DNA from: a bacterium | GTDB taxonomy: Bacteria; Electryoneota; RPQS01 | Assembly: GCA_028711875.1 (NCBI GenBank) | Contig: JAQTRJ010000031.1 | Span: 1 to 5,346 of the forward strand | Length of the DNA: 5,346 bases | Direction of reading: 5' to 3' | Part shown: positions 4,993 through 5,346 of the stretch, in pieces | Layout: every line of letters starts with the position of its first letter | Numbering within the stretch: the first letter of the stretch is position 1 | Notes under the pieces: generated by a model | The model's database searches: none | Told to the model about the DNA's origin: nothing | Seen by the model: only the letters and a program-made list of their open reading frames with translations | Translations under genes and position numbers: made by a program

Positions 4993-5346
4993 TTCGCCTC
5001 CACCTCCGTATCCATTGCTTTCAGCAACGGATATTCCGCTGCGTAGGTTTCAATGAGCTTGACCGCCGCGATGTACAGCGGTCGCATCTCTGGCGGCGTG
5101 CCGTGCCGCTCGAAACATGCTGGCAGCGATGCGCTGGTGACATTTTGTTCGCAGCCGATGACTATACCGCAATCAAAAGTCTCTACCACAGCGAAACGAC
5201 AGCCGTTAACCTGAACTGGAACGCGCAATATCCTCGTGTCCTCGGCGAAGCGCGTGTGCGCGGCGAAGCGCGTGTCCTCGGCGAAGCGCGTGTCCTCGGC
5301 GAAGCGCGTGTCCTCGGCGAAGCGCGTGTCCTCGGCGAAGCGCGTG
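4989..5346 (-). CDS. Unrecognised protein, 5' end outside window or within the 18-bp repeat array
   Basis: The non-repeat part is about 80 aa: ILRVPVQVNGCRFAVVETFD, then four Cys in all, and a C-terminal helical stretch (EMRPLYIAAVKLIETYAAEY). It ends TGA at 4991-4989, overlapping the next ATG, which is the best evidence that it is a true gene. The only start codon inside the unique part is TTG at 5228 with a poorly placed AGGA. Upstream, the frame stays open through the tandem repeat to the window edge and would encode DTRFAE hexapeptides, one unit reading HTRFAA-like. All six frames of the repeat are open, so this does not prove that the repeat is translated. If it is, the protein is at least 118 aa with a repetitive N-terminal region. 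No family was recognised; a phage or mobile-element small protein is a guess from context. Confidence 0.6.
   Translation of the reverse strand, partial: TRFAEDTRFAEDTRFAEDTRFAEDTRFAAHTRFAEDTRILRVPVQVNGCRFAVVETFDCGIVIGCEQNVTSASLPACFERHGTPPEMRPLYIAAVKLIETYAAEYPLLKAMDTEVEAK
5238..5346. repeat. 18-bp tandem repeat array, six full units, running off the window end
   Basis: The unit on the plus strand is GTCCTCGGCGAAGCGCGT. Units start at 5238, 5256, 5274, 5292, 5310 and 5328, and base 5346 begins another. Five are identical; the second (5256-5273) has two substitutions, C to G at unit position 3 and T to G at position 5. The period is a multiple of three, so copy-number change would keep a reading frame: DTRFAE on minus or VLGEAR on plus. 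There are no spacers, so it is not a CRISPR array. Near identity implies recent expansion or homogenisation. The true length is unknown because the window ends inside it. Confidence 0.95.

Noticed and set aside
4640..5056. Long plus-strand open frames opposite the minus-strand genes
   Set aside because: They are antisense to the HU/IHF-type gene, which has clear family motifs, and their translations have no recognisable features.
5040..5346. Plus-strand frame leading into VLGEAR repeats
   Set aside because: It uses the same codon triplets as the minus-strand gene in antisense, where GC-rich genes often stay open. The minus gene is supported by the ATGA overlap, and the repeat is open in all six frames.
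5238..5346. CRISPR array
   Set aside because: The 18-bp units are contiguous with no spacers, and no cas gene is present.

Overview
The window looks like a fragment of a GC-rich bacterial genome, probably a contig from an uncultured lineage. The first gene is a secreted M14 carboxypeptidase followed by a transthyretin-like domain, an ASH/HYDIN-like beta-sandwich carrying a nested domain, and FN3. That architecture is common in FCB-group and related candidate phyla (Zixibacteria, KSB1, Eisenbacteria, Cloacimonetes and similar). This taxonomic placement is inference from style of gene content; there is no rRNA or marker gene. The window opens inside a gene and closes inside a tandem repeat, as a contig broken at a repeat would.

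Layout. (1) 1-1619, + strand: C-terminal part of the M14 carboxypeptidase, followed by a strong intrinsic terminator (1639-1675). (2) 1676-1903: a regulatory intergenic region with a perfect 9-2-9 palindrome (1766-1785), two copies of a 13-bp repeat, and a tandem 11-bp direct repeat (1838-1859) placed just upstream of a TATATT -10-like box. (3) 1904-4300, + strand: a two-gene two-component operon, HAMP-less membrane histidine kinase then OmpR/PhoB-family response regulator, 15 nt apart. It is followed by a 12-bp hairpin (4326-4352). (4) 4390-5346, - strand, convergent: a compact block of small genes transcribed towards the two-component operon. In transcription order these are an unrecognised cysteine-containing protein whose frame runs upstream into an 18-bp tandem repeat; a 55-aa protein with a CxxCxGxG zinc-type motif, joined to it by an ATGA stop/start overlap; an HU/IHF-family DNA-bending protein; an intrinsic terminator; and a doubtful 43-aa ORF.

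How the parts work together. The kinase and response regulator form a sensor/transcription-factor pair that probably senses an extracytoplasmic signal through a roughly 270-residue sensor domain with an aromatic-rich segment. The spaced direct repeats in front of the kinase are of the kind OmpR/PhoB regulators bind, suggesting autoregulation. The minus-strand block, with tiny genes, translational coupling, an HU/IHF protein and a small zinc-type protein, resembles phage or mobile-element accessory gene organisation, but no integrase, structural or replication gene is visible to prove that.
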